64,000 nucleotides of DNA from the NCBI GenBank assembly GCA_026770575.1, contig MU657186.1:288513-352512 (forward strand), in the 5' to 3' direction. Under the pieces are notes generated by a model. It saw only the letters and a list, made by a program, of their open reading frames with translations. It did not search any database and was not told the DNA's origin. Every line of letters begins with the position of its first letter. Position 1 is the stretch's first letter. Positions 1 through 10,479 of this stretch are shown here, piece after piece. Made by a program: the position numbers and the translations under genes. This stretch comes from Pelagophyceae sp. CCMP2097 (lineage: Eukaryota > Sar > Pelagophyceae).

Positions 1-246
1 TACGGCGACGCCTACGCGCTGGCGCAAAAGCGGTCAGACTACGGCGACTACGCGCCGGCGCAGAAGACACGGCGTTTCCACCCGCTGGACGAAGACGAGG
101 ACGGCGGCGGCGCCAACCACGCGGGCACCTACGACGGAGGCGCCGACTACAAGTATCCCGCCGCGGCGTACGCGGCGTCGTACGGCGGCGCGGACTACGC
201 CGGAACGTACTCTGGCGGCGCGGGCAAGTTCGGGCCTTACGGCTGA
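1..246 (+). CDS. 3' end of a Tyr/Gly/Ala-rich protein (partial)
   Basis: Frame 1 is open from the window edge to a TGA at 244-246, giving 81 residues. The peptide is dominated by short YGD, YGG, DYA and AY-type units around a central acidic DEDEDGGG stretch. This low-complexity Tyr/Gly composition is typical of disordered C-terminal tails, for example of RNA-binding or stress-granule proteins. No globular domain is visible, and the functional part must lie upstream of the window. The function is therefore unknown. Confidence 0.6.
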   Translation, partial: YGDAYALAQKRSDYGDYAPAQKTRRFHPLDEDEDGGGANHAGTYDGGADYKYPAAAYAASYGGADYAGTYSGGAGKFGPYG

Positions 247-603
247 CCGCGCGGCAATTACGCGACCCGCCGGCGCCGACCACCCGCCCCCGTTGACGCG
301 CCGCGCGACTCGGGCACCCCGGCGGACTGATTCCTGTCACGGTCACGTGACTGTTCGACAACCCTCCTAAGATCTCATTGCACCCCCCGAGTCACGCCTA
401 CAATTGTAGTAAGGAGGGTGGTCCAAGAGGCCGGCGTGGGGAGCTTTCGGCAAATGGTACTTATCCGCACAATGCCGCTTGCGGCGCGCGCCGGGGCGAG
501 GCGGCGGCTGCTTGGGCTGCGGGGCGGCCACCACCTTCGGGTGGCCGCTGGCGGCTGCTCGGGCTGCGGGCGCCAAAACACAAAACACATGGGGCGGGCG
601 GGG
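247..603. other. Intergenic, nothing recognised
   Basis: This is GC-rich spacer between the stop of the left-edge gene and the stop of the convergent phosphatase gene. I see no conserved motif in it. Confidence 0.4.
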
Positions 604-1776
604 CTATTGTATCGCGCACGCGGCCGAATCGCCTCCTGCGCTTGGCCGATTCCGCCTCGGCGGCATGCGGGCGACGTGCGCCTTTCGCACGTTCCACTCG
701 TAGAAACCCCAGTGCGAAGAGGCGTCGCGGCCGGCGACGGAAGAGGCGCCGAAGATGCGGACCTCCAACAAAGCCAGCTGCAGCTTGAAGCCCTCGTTGG
801 GGTCCGCTTGAGGCCGCATGCGGTTGATGTGCTGGAAGCTATAGGCGAAATATGGTGCTTAACTATGGAATTTCGTGAATTCGATGTCGCAAGTGTAGGC
901 GACGGGCGCGTATATGATCCCCGGCTGGCTCCCGCGTCGACCGGCGGGCGCGCCTCCTTCCAAGGGCGATAGCTCTGGCGGCGCGCTTCGACTCACGCGT
1001 CGCGGAGGGAGACGCGGTGCGCGAGCATGAGGTGCATGAGGACGACGGAGACGCTCCTTGAGGCTCCCGCGATGCAGTGCACCAGGGCCCTGCCGCCGAC
1101 GCGCTCGACTCTTTGCAGGAACGCGGTGGCCACGTCGCAGCACTCGACGATGTGCTCGCCGGGCGCGTCGAGGAGCGGGATCTTGTGGTAGACGAGGTGC
1201 GCTTCGTGAAAGTTTGGGAGCTGTTTCGAAGTGTTCAGAACGTGCGTCACGCCCAACGCGCGCAGCTTGACCAAGTCCATCGCGTCCTCGCGGCACCCGA
1301 GCACGATGTGCTGCGTCACCAGCGTGTGCTTGCGCGGGTCCTGCACCGAAGAAGCGGCGAAGCGCAAGGCCTGGAGGCCCGCAGACGCGTAGTGGAAGCC
1401 CGCCGCGTCGACGCGCGGGCCAGGCACCGCGCTCCTACAGCACGCGTCGACGAGGCTCGCGGGAGGCCCTTTCGACGTTGCGCGGCTCTCGCTCGCTGGC
1501 CCTCGTCTTGGGCGCGGGTGCGCGCATTCTCGCGCGCGCGGCGCCGACGATTTTCGATTCGGCGAACTCGTCGATGTCCGGCGGCGCAAATTCGCGCGAG
1601 CCGCGGCTCGCGCGCGTCCCGCTGCCGGCGCGTTTGCGGCGGCCGGACTGGCCCGCGTCGTCAAAGGCTTTCATCACGAGAAGTTTGACCTTGATCTTCT
1701 TAAAGCGCTGCTTACACCGCTGCCTCCGCGCCAGCGCCAAAGCCTCCTCAGAGACCTCCGAGGCGCGCCGGACCAT
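604..1776 (-). CDS. Dual-specificity protein phosphatase, 3 exons
   Basis: Exons in transcript order are 1776-1444, 1370-997 and 838-604, which sum to 942 nt (313 aa). The signature HCIAGASRS sits at about residues 208-216; Cys and Arg are the catalytic pair of the HCx5R family. The upstream THVLNTSKQLPN stretch and the general-acid segment PLLDAPGEH fit the DSP fold. Splicing with donor GTGAGT at 996 joins ...SLRDA to FQHINRMRPQADPNEGF, which restores the canonical RPxxxPNxGF C-terminus. The first intron (1371-1443, GTGCTG...CAG) is less certain. The N-terminal ~120 residues are basic and unlike the family. The enzyme should remove phosphate from Ser/Thr/Tyr or another phospho-substrate; the substrate is unknown. 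Confidence 0.8.
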
Positions 1777-1854
1777 CGCACTGGGCCCGTTTTGCCATCA
1801 CGCGGCGGAGAGCTGTTCCAACGAGTGTGTCCCGGGAGACTCTCTGTCCCGCAC

Positions 1855-2291
1855 CAGCGGTGGGAATTCACTGGAAATTCAAAGTAAGTGAATATTCACG
1901 CGAGGTCTCAAATGTTCGGTGGTAGTGAAGTGACGAGTGAATGACGTTCACTACGGCTGCAAATCCTGGTGAATGTGAAGTGAATCAGTGAATCAGTGAA
2001 AGGCTCGTCCGCCGACGGCTGTATGCGCCACCAATGGCCCCAGGACGTCTGCTCAAGGGCAGTGCGACTCCCTCCGGTCCTCCGGGGACCTCAGAGCGAC
2101 GGTGGGACCTCCTCTGGGGACCCCACAGCGACGTTCGAGGCGTCGGCCGAGGTTGGTGAAGTCATTAATGAAGTCCTTCACAAATGTTCGGCGGTAGTGA
2201 AGTGACGAGTGAAGTGAAGTGAATATGGTGAAGTGAATTTATTCAATAATGAATAATTCACTTCACCCTTAAATGAACTTTCCCACCGCTG
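1855..2291. mobile_element. hAT-like MITE with 12-bp TIRs and 8-bp TSD
   Basis: The element starts CAGCGGTGGGAA at 1855 and ends with its perfect reverse complement at 2280-2291. It is flanked on both sides by TCCCGCAC (1847-1854 and 2292-2299), an exact 8-bp direct repeat. The inside is rich in GTGAA/TTCAC words. It holds two 33-nt copies with one mismatch (1909-1941, 2181-2213) and a near-perfect 39-nt hairpin at 2228-2266. There is no coding capacity, so it would need a transposase in trans. An 8-bp duplication and CAG-type ends are hAT hallmarks. It lies between the phosphatase start and the carrier stop. Confidence 0.8.
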
Positions 2292-2468
2292 TCCCGCACC
2301 CGTTTTGGCAAAGTCGCTCTCTCCGCCGCACGTTGGGTCAAAGAAGTCCCAAGATTATTGTCACGTGACGCTAATCTCTCTCTCAAAAGGACTTGATGAA
2401 ACCTCGCACGACGGAGATCGGTTCGAGGCGTTGCGCCATTGCGTTGGTGCGGCTTCCGTGTGATATGA

Positions 2469-3423
2469 TTAAAAGTTTTTGAGCCCCGCCAAAACGCGGA
2501 GCTGCTCGAGGAGGGGAAAGGTGAGAATCGCGTGGGGCGCCAAACGGCAGTAGGCCGGCCACCATCCGGAAAACAGCGCCGCGGGGCCCTCGGCGCGCAG
2601 CAGCGCGGAGAGCGCCTCGGAAAAGCCTGCGTCGGCGAAATCGCGCGCACACGGCGTCGAGGGCACGGACCTTTGCTGCTCGAGGCCATCACTCGCGACT
2701 TGATGGTGTCGAACGGCGCCGCGACCGTCGTGGCGACCAAGCCGGTGATTACAGAAGTCGCGAGGTGGAGCGAAAACGGCTCGGCACCGTCGACGGACGC
2801 AAAGTAGCTGTACGCGCGGAGCTCGGTCTTTGTGAAATCGTACGTCGCTACTTCCCCGACGGCAATGGCCGCGCCACGCGGCGCCGACGCCGAGAGGCCG
2901 CGCGTGAAGAGGCCGCGCCAGGCGCCCTCCGTGTGGGCGGCGTTTCGGAGGGCGCCGAGAAGGTCGTTGCTTCCGTCTTTGAACTGGCGGATCTTGACGA
3001 CGTCGACGGCGTTCGCGCAAATCGACCCGCCAAAGCCCGTCAGCGCCGACGCTCCGACGCGCTCTAATAGCGTCGCCTCGCGGCCCCCGGAGACGGCGTC
3101 GCGCGCGAGCGGGTAGAGCCCCTTGGTGACGCCCGAGTAGAGGACCTCGCGCGCAAGGGTGGCCTTCAGGCCCGGCGTCCAGAGGCCCAAGACGCCCTGA
3201 GCCGCCAAGATCTCGCGCGCCAACGCAACCGGGCCCGGCCTGGAAGCGCGTCATCGTGGGCGAGGCATCCCCGGGGCGGTCGCCGCGGCATCGCATATGG
3301 GACGCACGCCCTGAGGCCATAAAGCTGCCGCCTCGTCTTCACCAAGTCGCATGGGTTGAGCAGGCCCGAGACCGCCGCCGTCGCAAAGCCGCCGCAGGCC
3401 ACCTCCTTCCAGACGTCGAGCAT
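2469..3423 (-). CDS. Mitochondrial carrier family protein, 3 exons
   Basis: Exons are 3423-3308, 3239-2671 and 2626-2469 (843 nt, 280 aa), with introns of 68 and 44 nt and consistent phases. Three repeats carry the carrier signature: NPCDLVKTR in the first, ANAVDVVKIR (Pro replaced by Ala) in the second and APFDTIKSR in the third. The length is normal for a six-helix inner-membrane carrier. Gly-rich G-x-[FW]-x-G-type loops such as LGLWTPGL and ALFSGWWPAY follow each signature. The substrate cannot be read from sequence. The start codon lies only 27 bp from the start proposed for the divergent folylpolyglutamate synthase, so the two probably share a bidirectional promoter. Confidence 0.85.
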
Positions 3424-3450
3424 GGCCGTGGCCACGGTACGCGTGCGGAA

Positions 3451-5626
3451 ATGACCCAATCGCCAAAATCGACCCTTTTCGTGCACGGCACTTTCTTTGC
3501 GAACAAGTTGATGGCGGCGCGCCTCGAGGCGTCTTTGGGGCGGCTGGCGGCGCTGCGGTCGTGGGAGGCGGCTTCGTCGCGCGCGGGCATGCGCGCCCTG
3601 GACGCGAACCCGTGCCGCACCGTCTGCCGCGAGATGGACTTGCGGCCGTGGAAGCATCAGAGATCGATCCACGTCGCGGGTTCCAAGGGCAAGGGCACCG
3701 TCTGCGCCCTCCTCGGCGCCGCGCTGCGATCCGTGAGGCCCACCTTGATCCACCGCCGAGGCACCGACTCAACCTCTAGGCCGGGTCCGCCGCGCGGCGT
3801 CCGCCGTTACCGCGTCGATGCCTCCGCCGCCCGTCGACGAAGAGCCGTCACGCGGCGTCGACGCAGGCGTCACGTCGGCGTCATCACGTCGCCCCACGTC
3901 GAGTGCATCACCGAGCGCGTCCGCATCGACGGTGCGCTTTTGAGCTGTTGCGCGTGAGCGTCGGGGCTCGAGTCGGCGGGGCCGTTTAGGCGTCAACGTC
4001 GACAAGGAAAAGCTCGCCGAGGCGATCGACTCCGCGCTCGAAGCCCGGGTCTCCCGCGGCGTCGATCCGCGGTGTTGCAGCACCGGGGCCCACGGGTGTG
4101 TACCGTATCGGGACCGCGGGACCACAGGTGCGTGGCGACGTCGGGTCGGCGACGTGGTTCGACGTCTTCACGGCGGGCGCGCTGCACCTCGTCCGGCGCT
4201 GCGACTACGCAGTCGTCGAGTGCGGCCTCGGCGGCCGGAGAGACTCGACGTGCGTCAAGGACCGCGCGTCATCGTCTGAAACCCCAGAGGCGAAACCGCG
4301 AGCCTCGCGACCCGAGCCGGCCGCGCTATAGGAACCTGCTTCGCGCGCCGGTCGCCGTGCTCACCAGCGTCGAGCTCGAGCATACGGAGGTGCTCGGCGA
4401 CACCGTCGGCTTGATCGCGCGCGCGGCGTCCGTTCTCGGAGGGGACCTCCGGACGGGACCTCCGGAGGGGACGGGGGCCATCCCTTCTCGCCTTCTTGCG
4501 GACTCGCGTCTCTAGTCGGCGGAGAAGGCTGCCATTGCGTCGCGCGGCGGCAGCCTCGTCGTGTCGAGGACGCTCTCTCGGCCGGCGGCGAGGGCCGCGC
4601 GCGCGACGGCCGCCAAGCGCGGCGCGCGCGTGCTGACGCCGCGCAAGCGCAGCGCCACGAGCCGCCACGCGCGGTCCTACTGGGCAAACATCTTCGGCGC
4701 CTCGAACCTCGACGTCGCCGGCTCGGTACGCGACGCCTCATTCAAAGACGATTCGCAGATCTTTCGATTCGCACCGATCCAAACTCCAAACTTAGGCCCT
4801 CGACGAACTCGGACGGCGCGGGGCGACGACCGCGAGGACAAATCGGCCCCTTGGCGCCTGGTGAGGACTCGCCCACAGCGCCCGCAGATAGCGCCACGCT
4901 GTGTCTAGGCTGCTGCGGGACTTTTCGACGCTGCGCAAAGCGCACGCGAGCCTGCCCGCGCGGCGCGAGTGGCTGCCGCCGCACGAAACTGTGCAAGTGA
5001 TGGCCGACGTCGCGCACACGCGAGCCTCGGTACGTCCGCCTGTGCGACGGCCGCCGCGCGAGGACCGCCCGCGTAGGTGCACGCCCTCGTCGCGAGCCTC
5101 CGTGAGCCCTTCTCCTCGAGTCCTTCTAAAGACGTGCCACCCCGGACTCCCCGGCGCCCGGGAGTCGAGTCGTGCCTCGCAGGTCTCCGGAAGCCTCCCG
5201 TCGTCCTCATCGCGCTCGCGGCGGACAAGGACGCCAAGCACATCTTCGCCGAGCTGGTAGGCATACCATCGCGCGTCTCGGGTCCGACGGGGGTCGTAGG
5301 CGGGCCTCCACGCGCCGGCGGTGTACTGCGCGCCGCTGCCGCCGCTCGGCGACGGCGCCGACCCGGAGGCGCTCGCAGTCGCCGCGAACTGCGGGCAGCT
5401 CCACTGCGTCTCCGTCCGATCCCGCGTCTCGGGTCGCCTCTCCCTTTGCTTTGGAGAAGCAGCGGCACAGGCCGTATCGTCTACGACCGAGGCGCTGCGC
5501 CTGGCGCTGCACGAGGCGCGCGTGCGCGGCACGTGGGTCCTCGTATTCGGGTCGTTCAAGCTCTGCGCGCACGTCAAGCACAAGCTCGGCCACCCGGAAG
5601 AACTCCACCGCTATGACTTGCCCTAA
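3451..5626 (+). CDS. Folylpolyglutamate synthase / FolC family, intron-rich
   Basis: The protein would add glutamates to folates to retain them in the cell. Landmarks in order are: the P-loop HVAGSKGKGT (about residues 74-83 from ATG 3451); HVGVITSPHVECITERVRI near 3870; TWFDVFTAGALH and DYAVVECGLGGRRD near 4150-4245; LRAPVAVLTSVELEHTEVLG near 4340-4400; a domain-2 VVLIALAADKDAKHIF near 5200; and WVLVFGSFKLCAHVK near 5535 before the stop. The reading frame changes several times. One junction is clear: donor GTGCGT near 4250 to acceptor CTATAG near 4330 restores GGRRDSTNLL, the family's GGRxDATN motif. Other splice sites were not resolved. The first ATG is 3451; 3511 is an alternative. Confidence 0.8.
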
Positions 5627-5674
5627 GAAAGTCCCGTCTCGCACAGCGGACCCTTGCGTCAGGGCACGATGATT

Positions 5675-7109
5675 TTAAGTCGGGAGCACGTTTGTAGCGA
5701 CGCGCTTGATGGAGATGTAGGCGTCGGTGCCGTAGCCCTCCATGCTGCGGATCTGCAGGTCTCCGTCGAAGAAGTTTGCGTAGACCTACGATCGTCGTTG
5801 CAAAGTGGCCGAGAAGAGCCTCGCCGACGCACGCGCGCGATGGGCAGCTCGTGCGTTGTGGGCCGCATGATGTCGGGCATGCTGTCCAACGACCCCTGCT
5901 TGGCGAGCGAATAGCAGATCTGCGTGTCTGCGAGGACCGAGGCGAGGTCGCCCTCCGAGGCGTCGTGCTTTGCAAAGGAGAAGACCTTTTTCGTCGCGGA
6001 CCGCGGCATGCCTCCGCCCTCGTCGGCGACCTTGATCACGACGTCGCCCTGCTCGATGCCGTCGGAGATGACGACTCTAATCGGCTTGGGCAAACCGCCG
6101 TTTGCGCGGAGCAGCGTCGCGCGCGCGGCGTGGCGGAGGACGTCCCGGAGGATCTTGTAGAGGTGCCGCGGGAGGTAGGGCATCGTCAGGTTTTGGCCCC
6201 GGCCGTGGAGAGAGAACGGCGGCGACTGCCGCGCAGCCGAACACCGGCACTCCTCCTGCACGTCCGCAATGGCCTAGGCACGTTTTCAGAGATGGCAAGA
6301 GATTGCAAGACTCGCCTGGACTGCGATATCAAAGGGCGACGTGTGCGTATCGACGAGGCCGCAGACGGACGGCTTGCTCTCGTGCGGCACGTCCGCGTCC
6401 GAGTACAGCGTCTGCGCGCGCGCGAGTTCGTCGGCGTCGAGGACCCCGTCGTTGTTCGTATCCAGGCCCGCAAACGTCGACCGGAGGTAAAACGCGGCCG
6501 GTTTGCCCGCCTCGTGGGCTCGGCACGCCGCGTACTGGCCCAGTAAAAGCCGGAGAGTGAGCCTCTTGGAGAAGAAGCGCGTCATCCAGACGTCGACTTC
6601 GGACGCCTCGTCGCCAATGTCCGTCGTGTTGGTCTCGACGGCGCAAAAGATCTTGCGCTTCATCGAGCCCCCCGCGGCGCGAATCGACTCCAGCGCGTCG
6701 CCGAATTCTGCCTCGGCCGCCTGGAACGACGCCGACGGCGTCTGGCGCCACGCGCCCCACTCTGGCGGCGCTCGAGCGCGCTCGATGGTGACGGCGGATT
6801 CGTCGTACCACGCCCGAATCGACTCGATAAAAGGCGACTGCCGGAGTCTCGGCGGCGCAGAGTCAAACTCCAGCGCCAAATTCGCCAAGAGCCTACGCCG
6901 CAGCCTCCCGCCGACGGGAGCCCGGTGGCGGGCGCGGTGCGGGAGCCCCGGGCGGCGGGCGGCGGCGCGCACGGTGGAAGGACTTCGTGCATGAACTTTG
7001 GCGCGGTGCGCCGGTCCGCGACCGTCGTCGTCAGCGTCTCCAACGTGATCGCGCGGAACGGGCTCGTGCGCCGCAATGCCTCTTTGACAGCCGACAGCGG
7101 CGCCGCCAT
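5675..7109 (-). CDS. PDK/BCKDK-like mitochondrial kinase with an EF-hand insertion
   Basis: Exons are 7109-6973, 6892-6316, 6273-5833 and 5785-5675 (1266 nt, 421 aa). The N-terminal four-helix part (EVLP, IRAWYDES, RFFSKRLTLRLLLGQY) and the C-terminal GHKL part (PYLPRHLYKIL, IKVADEGGGM, LPIARVYANFFDGDL, SMEGYGTDAYISIK) match pyruvate and branched-chain dehydrogenase kinases of the mitochondrial matrix. After LLGQY an extra segment carries DTNNDGVLDADE (residues 190-201, 6427-6462), a textbook EF-hand loop. Two ATP-site elements are altered: the N-box reads DVLRHAARA (Asn to His) and the G2 box reads THELP instead of GYGLP. Intron 2 is GC-AG (GCGAGT...TAG). It could be a Ca-responsive kinase or a pseudokinase. 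Confidence 0.8.
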
Positions 7110-7336
7110 GGCTCTCAAAGGAGCACCTCCGACAAACGCAAGCGTTGCGAGGCGGTGCCCCGGCGGTATATATGCGCGCGCGATGCCGCGACGTCCGTCC
7201 GCGCGCCGAAAGCTTCCCTCGCAGAATCCCTCGAAAGGACTTACCGATTACCTTCTTAAAGCACGTAGAGTCGGTTCTAATCCACCTTGTTGCCTTTTTG
7301 AACGTTTTGTGAATCAGCGACAGGAAGCGCGCCGCT
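7110..7336. promoter_or_regulatory. Divergent promoter region with TATATA
   Basis: This 227-bp spacer separates the divergent kinase and PDCD2-like start codons. It contains GGTATATATGC (TATATA at 7167-7172), a TATA-like word that reads on both strands. No other element is recognised. The assignment is inference from position. Confidence 0.3.
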
Positions 7337-8572
7337 ATGTCGAGCTTCGACGGGTCGAGCTTCGGTACGTCGACGCTGAGCGCGATCCCGGTGCGCTTCG
7401 AGGGCGGCGCCGGGGACAGCGACGACGAGAGCGGCGGCGGCGCGGGCTCCGGCGTGCAGCTTGGGTTTGCGGAGCCCGTCGAAACCCGCGTGCCGTTGCT
7501 CTTCCAGGACGAGGCCTGGAAGGACTGGGACGGCGGCATCGCCGGTGAAGACCCGCGCCCGATAACAAGAAGCGATGGCGCGCGCGCGACCCGACGCGGA
7601 CCGACGTAGGCGGCCGGCCCGTGTGGCTCGACGGTAAGCTGCAGGTGCCGCGGTGCTGCGCCTGCGGCAAGGAGCGCTGGTTCGTCGCCCAGATCTACGC
7701 GCCCCGCGACGACGAGGAAGACGCGTAACAAAACCGCGTCCGCATCAGGGATGGCGGCCGGACAGGACCGCCTCTCCTATGCACGCGCTAGGTTCCACCG
7801 GTGCATCTACGTCTTCGTCTGCGGCGACGGCGACTGCGCGGCGAAGCAGTCGGTCGTGGCGCTGCGCTGCCAGCTCCCGCGCGCCAACGCGCGCTACGCC
7901 TTCGACTCACCAGACTACGTCGAAAAGGACCTGCCCGCGGCGGCGCCGACGGCGCGCACCTTCCCGCGCTTCGAGGTCGTCGTGGAGCCGGAGCCCGATG
8001 CGTCGACGGCGCTGCCTCTGGGCGTGACTGTGCAGGTCATGGACGAAGCTCCTTCGACCGAGGACCAGGAGCTGGAGCTGCAGCTGGAGCGCCAGCTCGA
8101 GCTGGACCAGCCAAACGCCGCAGACGCCTCGACGCTACACTTCCTCGGCCGCGTCGACCGCGCCCCGAGCCAGGTGCTGCGCTACGACCGCGGCGGACAA
8201 CCGCTCTGGCACGGCCTCCAGCGCCGGCCGCCGCCGGGCACCGTGCCGAATTGCGAGCACTGCGGTGCTGAACGCGAGTTCGAGTTCCAGCTCATGCCGC
8301 AGCTGCTGCACTACTTGAAGGTCGACGGCGCGGCGACGAACCACGCGCGGCCCGTCGACTTTGCCGCCCTCGCGGTTTACTCCTGCAAGGCAAGCTGCGC
8401 AAACTTCCGAACAACCGGCGCCCACGCTGTCGAATTCGCCTGGCTCCAGACCGAGGCGCCGCCGGAGCCCGCCGGCAAGAAGCTTGGCAAGCAGGCCGCG
8501 AAAAGAGCGGCGCCGCGCGAAGAGCAACCGCAGCCCGACGAGCAACCCGGCCCCGCGGCGACAACGCAATGA
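7337..8572 (+). CDS. PDCD2 / Tsr4-like ribosome-assembly protein, 3 exons
   Basis: Exons are 7337-7544, 7610-7724 and 7792-8572 (1104 nt, 367 aa), with introns of 65 and 67 nt. The N-terminal part has VQLGFAEPVE, then WDGGIAGGRPVWLDGKLQV and the Cys cluster CCACGKERWFVAQIYAP. Splicing at 7724/7792 gives DAFHRCIYVFVC, the family hallmark. The C-terminal domain has CEHCGAEREFEFQLMPQLL and VYSCKASC. These match the PDCD2_C/TYPP-type zinc-binding halves of PDCD2 and yeast Tsr4, a dedicated chaperone of ribosomal protein uS5/Rps2. The last ~40 residues are a Lys/Gln/Pro-rich tail. The location is expected to be cytosolic/nuclear. Confidence 0.88.
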
Positions 8573-8764
8573 GACGACCCCTCACGCCTAATCATATCGC
8601 CCGCAGTGCCGCCGAGAGTGCGCCCCCGCGGAGATGTGCGGCCCAACCAGTGCCCACGAGTTCGAAACGAGTCACTCCCGGCGTCGCCCGCTCCCGCACG
8701 CACAGCGTCGCCCAGTGGCGACGATGCGGGCCTCGCTCCGGTGCAATTGCGATTCATACTAGTA

Positions 8765-10193
8765 CTAGGGCGGGCGCGGGGGGCCTTGCGCCGCAGTGGC
8801 GTTTGCCGTATCGTCCTCGGCGTAGCTCTGGAGGAGGGCTTTCTTGAAGTCGTCGAGCGAGTACATGCCGGCGCCGGAAACGCCGAGGCAAAAGTCCCGG
8901 TCGCGTTTTGATGCGAGCCGCGGGCAAATGTGCTCCAGGGCCGCGGTGCGAAAATACTTTGACGCTCGAAAAACAAGCCCGTCGAGGCACGCGCGGCGGT
9001 CGGCGCCCTCGGGGATGGCGTCGCAGAGCGTCGATGTGGAATTGACGCGGCGGTATGCGTCGCTGCCAAACGTCGCGGCGGACGCGACGCCGTAGAGGCA
9101 GCTCTGCCGGACGCCGCCGCGCAGGTCGGCGCAGAGGCCGAGCAACGCTCCGGACACGGCCGCGCCGCCGCTTGCGTCCTCGGCGGCGGTGATTTTGCAA
9201 GACGCCTTGCCGCAGTGCGCCGACGGGCACTGCGGCAGCTCTTTTGTGCAGCAGGCGCAGGCGCGCCAGGACCGCCGCAGGCCGTAGTAAAAGCACGACG
9301 GCCGCGCGGAAGGCGGCGCCTTGGCGCAGGCGACGACGCGGTCCGGGAGCTGCTTGGGCGCCGTCGCGGAACCCGTCTGCATGTAGACACCGCCGGAGCA
9401 GTAGTGCGCCAGCGCCGCGCCGTCGCCGAGGCCCTCGGCGCAAAAGGCCAGAGCCTCGCTCTTGCTCAGGCCGGCGAGCACGAGCGTATGGCCTACGCCG
9501 CGGTCAGCGGCGCCTCGGGCGCACACACCGACGGACGCGGCATCGCGCCGAAGCTGTGGGCCGTCTCGCCGAGCGTCGTAAGGTTCCCCATGCGCTCGTT
9601 GGCTGCTAACACCTTTTTCGCGTCGTGATTTAGCGGCGCCCGCGGCGGTCGTGACTCACGGCCCAGGCCCGGCGTAGCAATGCGGGCGAGCGCTTCTCGG
9701 CGCCGACCTTGTCGGCCCCGACGAAGCCTTTGATTGCGCCGTGGAGGCAGCCACCCGTGCATTTGTAGCCGCACGCCGCCAGCGCCGCGTCGAGGCTCCC
9801 AAGCGCCTCGTACATCTTCGCGCCGATGGCGTGCGCAATCATGTGGCAGAGCGGGTCGACGAACTCTTCGTAGTCCAACTCTTCGACGAGGCCCAGCGAC
9901 GCCTTGGCAGACGCCGAGAGCCTTAGTGGCGCGTCGGCCTTGAGTTCGGGCGCCAGCGCGCGCCAGAGCGCCAGAGTTTCCGCATTCGGGCCCGTCGCCG
10001 GGGCGGCGCCGTCGTGGTCCTCGAGGGTTCCGTGGTGCATCTCAGAGGCGTGGTGCATGTCCGAGTTGTGGCTTTCGTGGTGGATTTCAGAGGCGCTGCT
10101 CTCCAAGGTGCGGCGCGCTTCGACCCGCTGCGCGACGGCGCAGCACCAGGCGAGCACGGCGACGGCGCAGCGGCGCCGCGAGCGGACGCCCAT
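8765..10193 (-). CDS. Secreted Cys/His-rich protein of unknown function
   Basis: Exon 1 is 10193-9660 and begins with a clear signal peptide (Arg-rich n-region, then CAVAVLAWCCAVAQRVEA). A His-rich segment (HHESHNSDMHHASEMHHGT) follows, which could bind metal. Next come a conserved-looking block, CHMIAHAIGAKMYEAL and CGYKCTGGCLHGAIKGF, and a second block HYCSGGVYMQTG with many Cys (SCFYY, CACCTKELPQC). Intron 1 (9613-9659, GTGAGT...AAG) is firm. Intron 2 is either 9493-9536 (GTCCGT, 44 nt) or 9493-9524; both keep frame (445 or 449 aa). The paired CH...H and C...C...HG pattern resembles uncharacterised bacterial and algal secreted proteins, but I cannot name the family. Confidence 0.65.
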
Positions 10194-10479
10194 TCTCCGA
10201 ATCTAGATCTATTCTCCGAGAATTCTCCGAGCGGTTTTAGCAAACGGAAACTTTCCAGCGTTCTTGGTGCCAGCATCTCGCGGGCAGCGTACCACCATAG
10301 GAGGGCTGCTGCGACAGCTCGCGCGAGACCCGCTCGCCGACGCGTCCGCATCCCCGTCCCGCTGGCGAGATATTCGGATAGCTCTCTGGAGGCCTCGACG
10401 ACGAGGCTCGGCTGGGCCCCTCTAGGACCTGTTTCCGTGCTGCTGTGAAGAGTAATCAAGGGGCTGCCTGGCGGGGGCG

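Noticed and set aside
7725..7791. A separate gene starting MAAGQDRLSYARARF at 7751
   Set aside because: That ATG lies inside the second intron of the PDCD2-like gene; splicing to 7792 gives the family motif DAFHRCIYVF.
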